From Progne subis subis (Eukaryota > Chordata > Aves > Passeriformes > Hirundinidae): a stretch of DNA of 64,000 bases. Positions 34,941 through 50,200 of the stretch are shown piece by piece (positions within the stretch are counted from its first letter, which is position 1; every line of letters begins with the position of its first letter). The position numbers and the translations under genes were made by a program. The stretch spans positions 83,192 to 147,191 of the forward strand of contig JAKJHU010000567.1 of NCBI GenBank assembly GCA_022316685.1. Reading direction: 5' to 3'. The notes under the pieces are model-generated. The model saw only the letters and a program-made list of their open reading frames with translations. It was not told the origin of the DNA and ran no database searches.

Positions 34941-37900
34941 GTGCGTTTGTTGTCCCTCTCTCTGAGGCAGGAGTTGCTTTGGAAGCATCCTGTATCAGCG
35001 GCAGAGATGTTCCCCGTCCAGCCCAATGTTCTGCAGACAGCACCTGTTGAGGCAGGGACGGGCTTTAGCAGCGGCAGACACTGAGCCTGCATCCATGAAG
35101 GGCTGCTGCAGGGTGACAGTCTGCTAAGGTTTCTGTTGTTCCAGCAGCTTCTCTTTCTACTCGGTAAAGCCGGGCAGGTGGAGACAGTTGTCTTTCCAGT
35201 GGAAAATCCCGTTGTCAAGGGACGCTATCAGGATGCAGCTCAGTCTGAAGCCGACAATTTTTGACTCTCAAAAAAGAACAAAACGTTGGCATTTTAAATT
35301 AGGTGGAAATAGAAGGGGAGGAGCTGCCTATGCACTGTATTTTAAAGGAGAGTGAGTTGAAAGTAAAAATTAATTTTTCAAATCACTAATAAGGAATGAG
35401 TTTTAAACAATAATTATTATATGACATGTAAGTGATCACAATTAGAAATACTGCTTCTGCTTCTTGCTTTTGATGTGTTGATTTTATATAAGACATTGCA
35501 TAATTCATTCTTGCTAACCCAGATAAAGTTAAGATCAAATATATATGGAACCGCTTGCCAAAAGTCGGTCATTGTTTTTTAATAAGTCTATAATTGTTTT
35601 ATATTGCAGATGTGAAATAACATGTGATTTTAAAAAATCTTATTCTTTATGTAGAAGCCAGAAGTGTTTTCTTTTTTTTTTTTTTTTTTCTTTATAGTAC
35701 TTTACACATGTTTTCTAGAATAGGTCTTTCAGTTAAGTATTAAGTATTTTGGGACTCTGCCATGAGGGCTGAAGGTAGAATGTGATATATTTAGTTTATC
35801 TGTCCCTTAAGCCTAGAACAAGCTTCTTCCTACTAAACAGATTTCAGGATTTCCATGTGGAAAAGAACCAGATTCCTGAGGAAATCAAATAATTTGAGGC
35901 ATAATAGATTTAGAATTAGGCAAATATTTAATAATATAGGCGCTACCACATTTCAAGGGTATACGATTTCTAATTGGTGGTTATTATTGTCATTTATGTT
36001 TTTATTAGTTTTTAAAGCACAGTTTTGTGCTTTAGTAGTTTTCTAATGCACTTGTTATTTTAATAGTTTTAGATGAAGAAATCAATGATGTTTACTAAAT
36101 GTACATCTGAGCAAATGAATTAACTCTGATTATCGGAGCACATGCTTATTAGATGATTGTAAGCATAGTCTGTGTCCTGGACACATGAAAATCAATGGGT
36201 AAAAATGGTATCTGTTTTTGTGAAGACTAGTGCTGGGCAGTTTATCTGTGCTGTCAGCATTTTTACGGTTGGAAAACAATTCTTGATGAGTTTCAAATTT
36301 TTGGTGCCAGAGAATGAGATTGATCGTCCTGCATTCAAATCTACTGTGCTATTCTTCCCTGAAAAATTGTTGTGAGCTTTATTTGAAAGAAATTTTCAGA
36401 ATTGGGTCTAAATCATAGCCTGTATTAAAATCTCTACTACCCATGGAATTTTGTTATTTCAGCTCATTACTATCTTCAAGGGGTTTTTATTTGCTTTGGA
36501 ATTCCTTTTAAAAAAAAGGAATGCTTAAATCTACAAATGCTTACATGAATATTTTAATTAGCCCATAAATATGATGACTGAAATTAAAGTATTGAAAAAG
36601 CTATGAAAGTATATTCCTTTAGCTGTATAACACTAAAGAAGAATACCACTACAGAGGTCTGTGAGGATCTCATTCATTGGGCAGCAATGATTTATAGCAA
36701 TTTGTGAGAAAAATATTGATGACCTACAAATCACCTTTGATATTGTTACAGGGCTACCATAGTGGTTCAGTACTGTCACATGGTAACAATGAGGGGATTT
36801 TTAATAAGCATGGTTTTTAAAGTGGCCTATAAACTTAACAGAACTTTAATTTTAGAATATTTCATTGAAAAATTGGAAAACTGTATTTTTGCATCACAAT
36901 TTGAAGAATGAGAGATGTAAAATTTGTCTCAGCTATATCTGAAGTGTTTTAGTCCAAAATGTTTTTAAAAGCATTGGAACAGTAAAATTTATGTATGATT
37001 CTTGCTATTATTTGAGATAGGGTATCTGATGCAATTTAGCTAAATTTTATTTCTGAATAATTCCAACCTCTTCCAGGGTATTCCTGGTATTGGGTCATTT
37101 AGTTGTTCACTAAGAAAAACAAAAATGTAGGTATGCAAAAGTAAATAAAAAGAATCTGCTGAAATTATTTGTTCATGGACTATTAGGTCTTGACCTTCTA
37201 AAAATATTATGACATATGTAATTATTTTTAAATGTGTAATCCTCTTGATCAGCTATACTCATTTGTGGAAATTGTGCTTGCTTTTCAACTCTACAAGACT
37301 GGCCAATTAAGGTATGGCAAATTTTGTGTATACACGTGAATATAACTGTTCTTTTCCTCTGCAGAAATTAGCACACACGTGTCTAAATGCGTCTCTCAAT
37401 ATGTATTATGAGTCTGGTGCTCTATAGTATCTCCATCATCAAATTGAACTTTACAAAGCCACTGCCATCAGTTGTAAGCATTGTCACACATAGTAAGCAT
37501 AGTTACACAATTTCAAGAATTACATCTGTCTAATAGGAGTTACATTACTATTTCATAAGGAGAGGGGGAAAAAAAAAAGAGATTGACAGAGGAAAACAGT
37601 ATTATTTTATTCAGGAAAAAGAAATGCTAAATCACAAATGATTTCACAAATTTCTGCAAAGTCTCACATGCTTAAGTCACTTTTTCCGTAAATAATTTCA
37701 CTGGGAAATGCTTTATGTAAATAATCACTTCCAAGATTTAGCTTACTCTATGTATGAGAACTTGAGGCAGTTTGCAGAAAGAATTTTCAAACTGTAAGTT
37801 CTGAAATATGCCTCAAACATGAAAAAAAAAAAAAAAACTTTCACAGTTTGGCTAATGAGTTTTTTCTATTAAACTAGTTGTTGTAGTTTCTTGTACTTAA

Positions 37901-40900
37901 TTTGTAAATGTGAATGAAGGTTGCAGTTAAGTATGCTGGTACTTACTGAAACACAGGCATATTTGACAAATTAAGTTTATCTGGTGAAATTAAACAACAG
38001 AGAAGATTCTTTGCATGTTTACCACAGTTTTTGTGTTTGTGGATTTTTTATCAGGACAGAGGTTTCTCTAGAATGTAACAGCAATATATGTGTTTTTTTA
38101 ATACCATGAATTTTGTTTATCTAATCTTGTATCTTGTATAAACTCATTATATTAAAATAGAGTTATGTCTTTCATTTTCTGATGGCAAAGGAAACTTAGT
38201 CACTTATCCTGGACTGGTCCAATATGTTACTGCTCTGAATTGTTTCAAGCTTTGCTTCATTAAGGATTTAACATGGCCTTAATTCAGCCATCTGTTATGG
38301 GTTTGGCAGGCCAACAGATCTGAGGTATTGGTAAGGGCTTTAGAAATTTCCCACATTTTTAAAGGTTAGGAAAAGAGCTACCTTTATGAATAGATTTTGA
38401 GTAATTCTCAGCAAGACAATGGTGCAGAAGTGAGATAAAAAATGCTTGTCATTCTCTGAAGCTCAGGGTCCCCTGTCTGCCTTTAGCTTTGCTGAATGGC
38501 AATTAGCATTTCAACCAGCCAATTTGGTTACATGCAATGAAGTACTTGGGTGTGTAATTTGCTGCTTTTGGCTTGGTGCTGTTGAGAACTAGCTTTGTGT
38601 AATCCTCTCAAAGCACCTTTCTTTCCAGCATAGTTATTGTTGCTGGTCTTAAATAACTAATCAACAAAGAAGTTTCCTTGTCTTGGACGGCAGGGCGCCT
38701 TAGAAGAATGAAAAGAAATACACAGTTAATAAGGGAATGATTATAATTATTAAATAGTGATTATTAAATTGTGACATGGGTTAAAAGTTTTAGAAAGCCA
38801 AGCAAAGCAGAATACATGATAAAGGTAATATAAGAAGGCTTTGCATTATCTTCTCCGAGAATAAATACTTTATTATGTATTTTATCTAAAACCAGATTGC
38901 CCAGATTTAAGAGATTAATCCACAGTGTAGATTAGAGTGAGGACCCCATGCTAATCATCTTTACAAATTACACAGATGTATTTTTACTTCTATAGAAAGA
39001 AGTCTTTGGGGGACTTTGTAACACAGAGGTTCTTAAGTCAACAACATTTGTTGCAATCTAATGAAAAAGTAAAGCATTTTACTGTAGAAAAGAACCTTGT
39101 TTTGCATATGCCTTAAATTATTGTATTTAATAATATGCTTTTTTGAATTCAAGAAATTCTCACTGATTTAATTATTGTAATAATTAGGCAACACATTAAA
39201 AATTCTGTTTGGCTTATATATGTGTATTAAATTGTAAGAATCCATTGTGGATAGCTACCTTTCTGTCAGTGTACCTGAAACAATGCCATCTAATCCTTGC
39301 CATGAGGCTTAATTTTGCTGTTCTGTCCCCTAAAGTTTTGGGGTTTTTTCCCTAGCAATAAAATGACATATAAAGCACTGCTGCTATTTTTAGTTTTAAG
39401 TATGAAAAAAATAACCCAGTACTGTGGAACTGTGTACTGTGGAAACCCAGGATTTCTTTTTCTGATATATACTACACATTCAGGCCATGGAACTTCATGC
39501 ACAGCAGATACTAGGTATGCGAAACTGTGATAGTTTTGTCCTCAGCTGCCAACATATATTCTCAACACTTGTTAAGTTAGAGTGTTAAGGACATGCAAGA
39601 AACCTCCAAAGCTGAGATACAAATGGAAATTATTGTGAAAGATTTCTACTGTAGTATAATAAATGGTGGATTTGCAGTGAAGCCTGCTGACCTTCATCAG
39701 CTGGTCCTCTGGTTCCATATGTGTTAAGAGCCTGATCCTGTGCCATGCTCAGTCATACAGTTACAACTGTGAGCTGGGAGTGCTAGGCATCTTAGTGGGG
39801 AGGTCACTTTGTTTTGATGTAGTTTGGTTGTTGGTTTTTGGCTTTTTTAATCCACTTGCTTTTTAGTGCAAAAATCAGTTTGAGAGAGGGTATGAGTGCT
39901 TCATAACTGAAGCTACAGTTACTTGGTGCAAAATACCTAGGTAAAAAGCTAGCCCTGGTTCTGGAATACCCGGTAAATTAATTTCTGTCAGTGAAAGATG
40001 TCTACTGTGTTCATTAGAACTACATGGGTGGAAAATGATTTCCAGTGTGGAGCTAAAAACTAAATATTTACCTTTTACTTAGACATACATTTTAAGTAGG
40101 AATGTTCAAAAGTGTCTTGCTTTTCACAGTATGTATCCTATATATGGATAGATTCTTGTCAGTTGCATGAGATAAATTGAAAGTTATGCAGGTGATGTCT
40201 GTGCACTTTAACATTCAGCAAATTCAGATCTCTACTGTTGTATTTCTTAACATTGTTAATTAGCATATTTCAGCCAAAGTTTATTTACATCAGACTCTGA
40301 TCTCTGTTCTAAATTTAAAGTAACCTTAATAGCTCCAGGTTGTTGCATTGGGAGGTACTGTGGGTAAAAATAATCCAGATTTTATAGCTAGTCAAAATTA
40401 TTTCCTGGTTTGACATGAAAATTATAAAGTAATTGCAAAGTTTTGTAGAAGATTTGTGTTACCTCTGCTTGCTGCTAGAAGTACTAGATTCTTCAGTGCT
40501 TGAGAGTTTTGCCCTTTATTCCCTGCTCAGAATTAGAGCAAGTGGTTACCTCAGAAAATCTCTAGCATTATGTGGCATAAGAGATAACATTTGGTTCTTC
40601 AGTGATGATTATTTGTTTTGGAATGTAAAAATTAAGAATGCAGTTTAGATCCATTCAAATTATTCTAAGAAAATGAAAAGAAATTGTCAGAAAACTTGCA
40701 AGGGGTACTCAGGCCTTCTTAGACTTTTGAACTCTGAGTGACCTCTAATAACAGGGTGAGATGATTTTGATTTCTCCTTATGCCTCTGTCTTGGCATCAC
40801 CTTTACTGCTTTATGTATTGGTTTCCTGGCTGTGATGATAGATGTACCTTTCTGACTAGTAAATATAAATATAGTGTCAGGCAATTTAAAGATACTTTCT

Positions 40901-43900
40901 CCCTTAGGAAAAGATGTCTATTTTAAAGGGTGCATGCCTTTTCCAAGAGAGGACAATTGAATGAGCAAGAATTATCATATGAAGATGTTCAGGTTGCATT
41001 AAATTCGCCATTCCTAGTAATACGTATGGTAATAGATAACAAGATTTTTTAAAAAAAATATTTCAATTGTTAGAAAGAAAGTGGTGAGGGGAATAATTGA
41101 CTGATATCAGTGTCATTAATTTCAAATGCAGATGAATCTTTTTAGCACTTGATATGCTGTGGTACTCTTCTGTCAAGGCAGCAGTAGTGACTAAGGAAAT
41201 AGGCACTAAGATCAAAAACTTCAGGACATTGAAAGCTGATCAAGGGATTTTTAGTGCCTAGTAGTCTGGATTTGTGCTTTGGTTAGCCCTTTCCAATGTT
41301 AGTAATAAGAATTGGGAATGTCAGATATCTGACATGCCTTTGTAGTAAAGAGAAAGACAGGAAAATATGTAGAAGAATGAAAAACAAAAGCATTTGGTGA
41401 CACTGAAGAATGCTCGTGCAAACTGGTGAGACAGACTCTGAAACTATTAGCATGGTCCAGGGATGCACACAGTCAGTATAATTCTCATTTTTTATTTGCC
41501 TTGAAGCAGGTTGAAGGCAAAAAGGGGATATAGGTTGATACTGTTTTGAAATAGCACCTTTAGAAAACTCTTTTTTCCAATCTATTAGAATGAGAGACTT
41601 ACTTATTCCACATCTAAACAAGAAGCCCAAACCAAAGAAGGAAGAACAACCAGCAAAGCAGGCTTGGGTTATGTCTGCTATCCATATGCTGGGTTTTGTT
41701 GTGTCCTGTTTTTTTATATGTGTTAACTTTGAGGCAAGGGGAAAAAAAAAGAAGTCTGAAATAAATTATTTCTCCTTTAATTTGGAACCTTGATAACATA
41801 GAAAGGAGAATTTTAGTAAATCAAAGTTTTTATAACCCCTGCTGCTTTCCTCGGTTGTTCTCCAGTACTGTTGTAAATGTCGAAAGGTTCTGAGAATGCT
41901 TAAAATAAAAATGCTGAAAATATGCAGAGTTTTAATGTTTCTACAACAGGTGCAGCACTGACAATGACCTTGTGAAACTTCTTGCTATGTGCTCTTCCTA
42001 TGTATTACAGAGAATCACCACTTTATATATGAAAAAGAGCACATGTTTCTGAATCCCATTGTATTCAGCCAAAGATGCTGCTGGGTGCTGACATCTCTGC
42101 TCTGAACAGACTTCTCTCTGGCAACCACTGATGTCCGTACTCAATACAAAGTATTAGGAATAACAGTTTTACAATGTTTGACTTAGCTGCGTATTTGTAA
42201 TCATGGGGAGTAGACAAGGACAGGCAGTGAAAAGTAGACTTACTCTTGCTTCTCTGTGTCTGTGGGCTTTAGAAATACACAGTGAGTTGTGTGATGATGG
42301 GCAACTGGTAAATCAGGTTGTAGCAGCTAGGTAGGAATGGTGCTTCTTCAGCTCATTGTTTCTCCTGTAAACAGCAGTGACAACTCTGAGGTAGAGAATA
42401 CTTTAACCCATGTTCCATCTGCTATTTTGTTTGTGAAATCTCTTTCTTTTGCCACTTCCCATTTCCTGTCTTGCGTTTTATACTTATTTAATTTCAGATT
42501 TTTAATCTGGACAAGTCCTTTCCTTTCCCTTCTTGATTTCTCCATGCTTCATTGGGCTATAGATTCCCTCATACTTCAGAGAAAACATCCAGGAGTTCTT
42601 TTCATTTTTAACAGTTTATTTTATTAAGTACAGAAGCTGGTGTAAAAATCTGCAGAAAAGACCATTCATTCTTTATAAACCTTCAAGTCTTTGTCTGAAA
42701 TTTGTTCCAGAAACTGAGTGGGAACAGCAAGCTAATTCTGATGATTCACCAGTTCCATAAGCCTACCTTGGCTCCAACTGGACAACAGATTGAAATGCTA
42801 TCCCTTATATAAATTGTGACAGTAATGTGGAAATTACTGTGTGGAATCAGTATATGGTTTGTTCTGTTCTACACTAGTATTCCATATTTTAGTGGAAAAT
42901 ACAAATGTGCTTAAAAAAGTGCCATAAAATGCATACTATAAGAAAATGTTGGGGATCATGACTCAGAATTGAGTTAGATTTCTTTACTTTTTAAAAAAGA
43001 TATGGGTGAAGAATCGGATTTTTTAAATTTTAAAATCCTTTAATACCATTAAAAGGTCTAGACTATTATTTGAAAGGGATGGTTTGGTTTTGATGAAAGA
43101 AATTTTTATTTTAAATCACTTAGAAACATCATCTAGGCCTCATTACATAGCACTGTTTTAAACTGCCACGGATACTACAAATGGTTATTTGAAATAGCAT
43201 AAGTCAGAACATGACAACAAAATATTTAATTCCTTGTACATATTCTAAAGATGAATGATGCTCTATTTCTTGTAGTTGTTATAAAAACATGTCAATGACT
43301 TTGGCTCATTAACTAATTTAACTAGAATATCTCAATATTCTGGATGGAGAGAAGTGAACTCAATAATATTTATCTGAAACAGAGGGGAATACTGATCACC
43401 AAATGCATGGTTTACCAAAATTTAGAAGAACAAGGACTAGCATTTCAGCTTAATTTAAAAAAGAAGTTACAAATTAGAGTCAGCAGTGGTTTAATGGGAT
43501 GAGGGAAGTAAGGAAGAGTCCTCTTGATTACAAGCTTACCCCTGGTCTTGCAAAGGCTTCTCCTGAATGTTATGCAATATACTTAATAAAGAACAAATTG
43601 TGTTTCCATATAAATTTACATAGGAATTTAGTGCACAGACTGAGTTCAATTTAATAAAGTGAAATACTGGGACCTATAATATGTTTTCAGCTATTTGAAT
43701 AAATTTGTTCTGCATTCTCTTAGTCTTGATGTATTCTTAGTGTGGTATTTTTATTATATTACATTATATCAATTTTTTTAAAAATCACAATTTTAAAGGT
43801 TTAGGTTATATAAACAGAGTAAAAACTACTTCTGGCAGCCTGTGCAAAGTAAATCTTAGTACAAATAACGTAACAAGGATGGATACACACCAGCTGAATA

Positions 43901-44209
43901 ATTGATGGTATGATTGTGAAACTTCTCTTGTTCCTCAGGAGTAATCCTATAGTTTTAGAATGCTCTTTAGTAGAAGTAATAGAATTCAAGTAATTCTAAA
44001 CTTTGTAATCTTGCCCTCAAGGATCATGTTTTCAGTATTATTTACTAGAAGCATGTACCGTGGGAAGATACTGGGGAAGTCTTTGGCAAGGTAACAGCTG
44101 AAGCTAAAAGGTCAACAAATTCCTCAGTTTTGTATGGATGATGCCTGCATCTGCAGACAGTGTAATTGTGTGAGAGTTTACAGAAGTTACAGCTTGACGT
44201 TTTGGGGGC

Positions 44210-44249
<40 letters not shown>

Positions 44250-47200
44250 TTTGTTTGTTTGCTTGTTTGTTTCTTTTTTCCCAAGAACAGTTCCATATAA
44301 AACTAGAAAAAATTACCTTGGAAGTGCTGATAATTTTAAATCCCAGGGGGCTTGTGTATTTATGCATTATTTTTGCTTCCCACTGTAAATTTTTGGTGCA
44401 TTAGAATTACTGAATAGACAGACATATGAGGATCAAGCATTATTTCTGTCAGGCTGTTACACAATGAATTCCCGATAAGAGCCATGGATGTCTGTGAAGC
44501 TATGCAGTTTACTGTGTGATTTTTTTCAAAAATAATCAGACACTGTTCAAGTGGGTGGTGAAAAGAATAGCTGTTTTCCTAGAGAAAATAATTACATCTG
44601 GGGTTTTTTCACTTTTTTATTTTGTTGCTGCTGTTGTTGTTTGTTCTGGTTTTTTGTTTGTTTGGCTGTTCTCTCTGTGATGTTCAACAGATCTAGATTA
44701 ATTTATTGTTACAGGTGATTAAGATCAACCAACTTTGCCAATCCAGCACTCTCTCCTTGTAGGTACTCTGAAAAACACTGCTAGTATTCTTGTCTGTACT
44801 TCCAGTTTATACGTATTTAATAAGCTGTGTGGATCTTTTTGTTCTTTACCTTGCCTGAAAGCAGTTTATTTCAAATCCTCACAACATGAAATTTATCCTT
44901 GCCCAGGCAGAATTTGTTGAAAGATGAATCAATGACATGAAGTCTTTCTGAAGTTCTGTTAGTTTTAGTGGTGTGAAGGCTATCTTTTTCTCTGTTCAGT
45001 CCAGGATTAAAACCATATGACTACAAACATAAAACATTCAGAGTATGTGCTGGACCTCAGTTCTGATTCAAATTTGACACACATTTTACAAAAAAGTGTT
45101 TTAATGTACCCATGACATTTGCTGTTTTAGAGATAATTTATGACTAAATATTCATAACTACCACTCTAATTAAATAATGAGAGCAAACTGCTTTGCAAAC
45201 ATGTCTGATCTTAAATGTTAGTAATATGCAAATATTAATATAATATGTTCTGTACAGTTTATACAACTGCAATTGACCAGATTGGTCTAGTAATTGTAAC
45301 ACTTGGAAGGATAATTTTAAGCAAAGTGACTTTTATTTATATATTTATTTACACAAATACTGCTTGTATCTTTTATACAGAATCTTTAAAAAGTAATAGG
45401 GTAAAATAGTGATTACAGATTAAAAGAAGCTTGATGAGGGAACTAATTCAATTAAAGTTTGGTATTGTAATGCATTTTGGTGTTTAGAGCACAACTTTGT
45501 TCTCTTGGTTGTTTCCAAAACTTCTAAGATCCTTATGATAGCATTCTGCCCTATCCAGCATTCATGTTCTCAGTTCCAGTCAGCACTGTACAATGTAAGC
45601 TTCTGCAGAACAATGCAATCATTTGAAATTTGTTGTACCAGACTCTTTTAAAAGTTTATCTTTCACAGTATCAACACCCGATGACTTCACTGGAACATAA
45701 GATTTTATTTTATATCACAAAACTGGACTCTGATGTAAGAGAAATGGAGAATGTAAGAGAAAACCTTAGTTTTAAGTTTACATATCTTAACAGAAAATAC
45801 TAGATTTTTGCAGAAACAAATAAAAATCAAAGTCTGGCTGTACAAAGATTGCAGTAGTATCTCAATTGTTCTCAGGGACTGGAACACATGAAAGGATCAT
45901 GGGATAAGACTCAAGTACGTGTGCAAATGTGCCAGGATATTTCATGGTGAATAAGGTGTCAGAAAATGACCTGTAAGATGACTGCAGGTATCCAACCCTT
46001 CACCCTTTGTGTTAATTTTTTTGTGTGTTTTTAAATACAATCTGGAGAGCAAAGAAAGTGGAAATTGAACCGTCAACCTCGAAGTTAATTATTGTCAATT
46101 TAAATTGAAAACAGTTGTGGTAATGTATTTTTTTTTCTTAAAAGAAGTTTCTTATTCCTCCACTTGAAAAAGTTGATAAATACTGTCTCGAAAATCACTA
46201 AATGAAAATTATGAAAATAGAATTAGATACACATGGTATTTACATTATATGGCTTGGTTGTAGTGGAGACCTCTGCATGTTTTAATCTCATTTTGAAACT
46301 CCTAAAATGATCATGGTATGTGAAGAGTTGGGAGGGGTCAACTGGATTGGTAAGGTCAACCATAAAAGCTTTGTGTATTTTTGATTCACAATTTATTTTT
46401 AATTTCTTTTTCCTATAGGGATGCCCTCTGCTTCTCTATTAGTTTGTTTGCTTTTAGCATTATTCATTCATTTCACATCTGGAGAAACAGAAGTGAAGTT
46501 CAGTGGACAAACAAAATTTGTAGTCAATGAAACAAGTACAACTGTTATACGTCTTGTAATTGAAAGGACAGGGAAGCCTGCTAACATCACAGCAATTGTG
46601 TCGGTAAGAAACCATGGCAGTTATATTCTCAGTAACTGCTGATAACTTTTTTAAGAGCTTTTATGGGACGCAGACACATGGAGAGTTGCAAGTGTGACTG
46701 ATAAGAGAGACAGCTAAGAGCAACAAAACCCCCTTTGTTTCCCGTTCTCTGAACTTCTAATTTCACTGTTCTGAAAAGAAGAATAGTCTTTTTCACAATG
46801 GTACTTTCAAGCCTTTAGCTTCCAAGAAGGATGATTCAGGTGTGGCAGCTATGCTGATTCTTAGTCTAGACCCTTTGCTCTTTTTACATGACTACCTTTG
46901 TAGTCCCTCCTCTAATCACCTCACAGTTGAATCAGGGGAATTTTCTTGTAATGACTAAGATAAAAACAGGGAAGTTCTTTTCGGAAGACTTAATCTTGCC
47001 CATTTAGTGATCAAATTGTTAATCTAGGTTGAATGCCTAGGCTCCTTCTAGTACTTAGAATGGAAGGCAGAGTGCAGCTACATCCTAAGGTAAGTTTAAT
47101 TCATGTAGAGTAGTATGAGGTGTATAGATCTGTGCATCCTGTACATGCATAGCTTTTTCAATAAAAAAATCTTTTTCATGTGGTACATTATGCAAAAGAT

Positions 47201-50200
47201 ACCCAATTGCAGGGAAGGAAGTCAAAAATGGTTCTGAAGAAAGTGGTTTTTTTAAATTTTTTTTTTTCACCTGTTTACTCAGCATGAATAAAATGGCTTA
47301 TTTCCTATATAGCTTCTGTCCAGAAATTAACTGTATGACAGCAAGGGAAATTGTGGGAAGAATTATGTGCAGTAAAAAGGGTATGAAGTCTGTTCAAATG
47401 AGTCTAGAATGATAATATATAACCTATTGAAGGAGGAAGGAGGTGGCATTTGGTTGTGTGTTTATTGCAGATTGATGGAGAAAACACAGGAGACTTTTTT
47501 GACACATATGCAGCTGCATTTATACCCGATACAGAAACAAACCGAACAGTGTATATATCTGTCTGTGATGATGATCTTCCAGAGGCTGATGAGACATTCA
47601 CATTTCACTTGACATTACTGGTAAGTCTCAATTTTTCGATGTATCTATTCCCACCAAAAAGAGTGGCTAATCTAATAAAGGTGAATGGTAATACATGGAT
47701 TTCAGTGTAGTCTTACTGCTTGTGAACAGTAGTAGGTAAAAACTAAAATCTGGAGCCCAAGCAAGATGATGCTTTTTGCCATTCAGAAGGTTTGCATTTC
47801 TATGAATGTCTTTGTGTCATGTTGCTGTGCCTGACACTTGAGCAGGCATTGCGTTCAGCTGTATAGACATTTGAAGGTGTACTAGAGCCCAGAAGAATCA
47901 GCCTTTCTTGTTTTCCTGCCTAGAATGTGCATGGAGGAGAGGGTGAACGGAGCAGAAAAAGAGGATGACTTCCAGTCCTCCAGAAGCAGATGTTAAATGT
48001 GACTTATCTAAACCCAAACAATTTTATAAATACTTACCAATAAATTTCTTCATATTGTTCTGTCTCACAGGAGATATGCTACAAGAGAAGGGTTCACATT
48101 CATATATTTTTAGCTAACAGTTCATGACTAAATAAGATGTCAGTTCAGAAAAATAGATTTTCTATTTCATTGCCAATATTACATGTCTATGGGGATGTTT
48201 GCAGTGAATATAAAAATGCATATCTTCATTCTTTTGTAGATTTTTAAATGTAGCTCAGTTTTGCAATGCTATAAAGACTTGCTTCTTATAGCTGCTATCC
48301 CAGTATATCCTTTAGCTGGTATCCCAGTATATCCTTTAGCTGGTACCCCACTATAATAGCTTCAAAGTTTCAGTTTTATACAAATATTAGGGAAAAAAGA
48401 ACAACTTTGGAATTCCTGACAATGTTAGATGCTTCATGTATGGTTTCTGATTGATATGCTGTTAATGATAAAGTATTGCTAATCATTTGCAAAGTGTTTT
48501 TCAAGCACTGGATTCTTGTTTGTTTACAATGTCTCTCCACAGTGATTAGGAAATATCTTAGTGCATTATATTGTTTAAAGCAATTTTAATTGTGATATAT
48601 AATAAAAAGACATGATTTTATAAGCTAATATTAACTCTCAAGAGATGGCAAAATGAAAATGCCTTTTTTTTCCTGTTACCATACTTAACATCTTATTTTG
48701 GTTTTAATTTCAGAAACCATCTGCAAGGATAAAGCTTGGCTCACCTAAATCTGTCACTGTAACAATCTTATCAAATGACAATGCCTTTGGAATAATTTCT
48801 TTTAACATGGTATGACTTTTTATATGGTATATTTTAGAACATTTTAGAAAACATAAAGGTGAAATTGTCAAAGCTGCTGGTTAGTTATTCATCAAATCCC
48901 TTGAAAACAAATTCTGAGTTACATGTGAAAACATCTCTAGAGGTAATTCATATATATGTTTATAATTCAAACATATATACAGCTTTAATATTTCTGTATG
49001 CTTTTAGATGTTGAGATGTATCCTGAGATCCTCAAACTTGGATGAATATCTATGTTGCTTATCTAAATATATAACTTTTAGAAATTGTTCAGTCCCACTG
49101 CCCCTCAATATGTTATGAAAGAAATGAGGAATAATACCATAGGAAAGTTAAAGAGGCGGCTTGGAAATTTTAATAATATATACCTTTTTTCCATGTTAAG
49201 TGAGAAATTTTATATTTAACTCTCAAGCTGTAAGAGCAGCATCATGATATATGCATAATATAGTACCTTCTGGGGATAAGTGTTGTGACTCTGGTGATAT
49301 GGAGATATTTGCAATAATACAAAGTTTGTGTTAGCAGAAAGAGAAACTGTGCTGTACTGATGGCATTGTGGTAATATACTTTTTAGAAGACATCCCTGAA
49401 AAAAATCCAATATGAAAATTTTTTAGCACCACAGTATTAAAACATTCTGCTCCCTGAAGTGATCTTTGAAATCTCTCAGCTGTAACAGTTTGATAGACAG
49501 AGTCCATTGTCTAGTTATCTAAGAAATGAGTTTTTGAGGAAGAAAACCTTTTTGATAGGGTTAGGAACTCTTGAAAATATGACTAGTGCTCATATGCTGG
49601 TGTTTAACATATCATAACTATGCTCATTAACGAAAGAACCCAAACAAAACCAAGTCAACCAAACAAACAACAAAAAAGGCACTCTACATGCATTATGATT
49701 ATTTTTTAATCTCAAGCCTTTCAAGCATTTTATTAGCTGAACTAATTGGTTGCTAGGAAATGTATGCCATCAGTGGACTGATTTGCCGATTGGATTAATT
49801 TGTCTGTGGGAGTTTGGTATTTCTGTGGTAACAATTTCTTCCTTCTGCTGTGATATTTGGTCTGTGCCTGATTGCCTGTCTCTTTTTTTCCTCATTAGTC
49901 TGCCTTAATCACAGTGAATGAGCCTCGGGGCAGAAATGAATTTGTACCTCTCACTCTAATTAGGGAGGGAGGAACCTATGGGACAGTCCTTGTAACTTTT
50001 GAGGTGAGTTTCTCAAAAAGGCTTCATACCTTTGTTAGTTATATGAAGCTGTGAGGCTGTAATCACAACTTATCAAAGTGTTTATTGAAGTGATAGAACT
50101 AAATGCCTATGTCTACATTTGTTAATTCCATTTGATAAAATGGAAAGATACTACCTTTCAAATGGAAAATGCAATTATCTAACTACTTAATTTAGGAAAA

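Larger units (their letters stand above)
34560..35230 (+). promoter_or_regulatory. ADGRV1: ADGRV1 promoter and 5' UTR region
   Basis: An island of raised G+C and CpG around the ADGRV1 start codon in an otherwise AT-rich setting. The transcription start is not evident; a poly-pyrimidine stretch at about 34741-34775 lies some 150 bases upstream of the ATG. Two upstream ATGs (34859 and 34866) open tiny reading frames that end before the start codon. The promoter is about 14 kb from that of LYSMD3; I recall the human pair being much closer. Confidence 0.6.

Noticed and set aside
34465..35218. Minus-strand frames of 81-150 aa overlapping the ADGRV1 first exon
   Set aside because: They are compositional by-products of the GC-rich promoter, with no homology and no splice support.
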